A stretch of DNA of 64,000 nucleotides from Amycolatopsis sp. WQ 127309 (GTDB taxonomy: Bacteria; Actinomycetota; Actinomycetes; Mycobacteriales; Pseudonocardiaceae), in assembly GCF_023023025.1 (NCBI RefSeq), contig NZ_CP095481.1, positions 6,833,001 to 6,897,000 on the forward strand, in the 5' to 3' direction. The notes beneath the pieces are model-generated. The model saw nothing but the letters and a program-made list of their open reading frames with translations. It had not been told where the DNA came from and ran no database searches. Within the stretch, counting starts at the first letter, position 1. Every line of letters begins with the position of its first letter. Positions 63,906 to 64,000 of this stretch are shown here, in pieces. The translations under genes and the position numbers were made by a program.

Positions 63906-64000
63906 CTTGGCGAGACATCTCACCCCGGTTCCACTGCTCGGCGAGCAGTTCGTAGGACCGCACGCGGTCGGCGTGCGCGTGGGTGATGGTGGTGATGACG
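63883..64000 (-). CDS. C-terminal part of an unidentified protein
   Basis: An open frame enters from the right edge and stops at TGA 63883-63885, overlapping the HxlR 3' end by 23 bases. The 38 visible residues include THAHADRVRSYELLAEQW. The HxHxD order recalls metallo-beta-lactamase-fold hydrolases, but only about 25 residues follow it, too few for the rest of that fold. Identity cannot be settled here. Confidence 0.35.
   Translation of the reverse strand, partial: VITTITHAHADRVRSYELLAEQWNRGEMSRQVILRGAR

Noticed and set aside
1..64000. CRISPR array
   Set aside because: No regularly spaced direct repeats and no cas genes were seen.

Overview
The window is high-GC actinobacterial DNA. It has many GTG starts, 4-base stop/start overlaps, an Lsr2 homologue, type VII secretion-like substrates, DUF3558-type lipoproteins, an AfsR-like STAND regulator and NRPS/sugar biosynthesis remnants. 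Together these suggest a Pseudonocardiales actinomycete of the Amycolatopsis type. The genus is an inference; no rRNA or tRNA gene is present to confirm it.

Layout. 1-5.4 kb is ordinary backbone: a PNGase A-like glycoamidase (5' end outside the window), a cytochrome P450, an AlkB-like dioxygenase, a RibD_C/DHFR-like reductase and a small secreted jelly-roll protein. 5.4-9.6 kb is the edge of an integrated element: a tyrosine integrase and excisionase, then a decayed serine recombinase, an altered Lsr2 gene and other relics.

9.7-17.6 kb is a defence-like island. A caspase fused to a Ski2-like SF2 helicase lies tail to tail with a caspase-like/KAP-NTPase membrane protein whose catalytic Cys position is Asp. 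An OLD-family ATPase/TOPRIM nuclease follows. 17.6-22.5 kb is a junkyard: a decayed tyrosine recombinase, two tandem IS110-family elements (the second frameshifted), and relics of a TauD-like dioxygenase and a RelE-like toxin.

22.7-25.9 kb holds a second unusual set: a PD-(D/E)XK-like protein with an inserted winged helix, convergent with a Ser/Thr kinase to TGT-like protein operon. 26.6-31.7 kb holds type VII secretion-associated genes (WXG100-like, PPE-like, EspG-like, two DUF3558-like lipoproteins) with no ESX core genes. 32-36 kb has a cyclase-like/NB-ARC/TPR STAND protein and an unknown membrane-associated protein.

36-41 kb is a nucleotide-sugar module: a MurG-like glycosyltransferase, and a formyltransferase/aminotransferase/4,6-dehydratase/epimerase set that would make an N-formylated amino-deoxysugar. 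The epimerase lacks its catalytic His. 41-49.9 kb has an HTH/Tat-signal regulator, broken IS630 and intact-looking IS5-type elements, an ECF sigma factor, and the remains of an NRPS locus: an A-domain tail with T and TE domains, an MbtH protein, a DrrA with an in-frame stop, and DrrB.

49.9-60.2 kb is a tightly overlapped operon: an oligopeptide-type ABC importer (five genes), four FMN-dependent luciferase-like monooxygenases and a P1-family (DmpA-like) peptidase. It probably imports and oxidatively breaks down small organic compounds. At its 3' end a kinase/O-methyltransferase fusion and a fifth monooxygenase are both frameshifted. The window ends with a divergent SDR/HxlR pair around a perfect palindrome and a partial gene.
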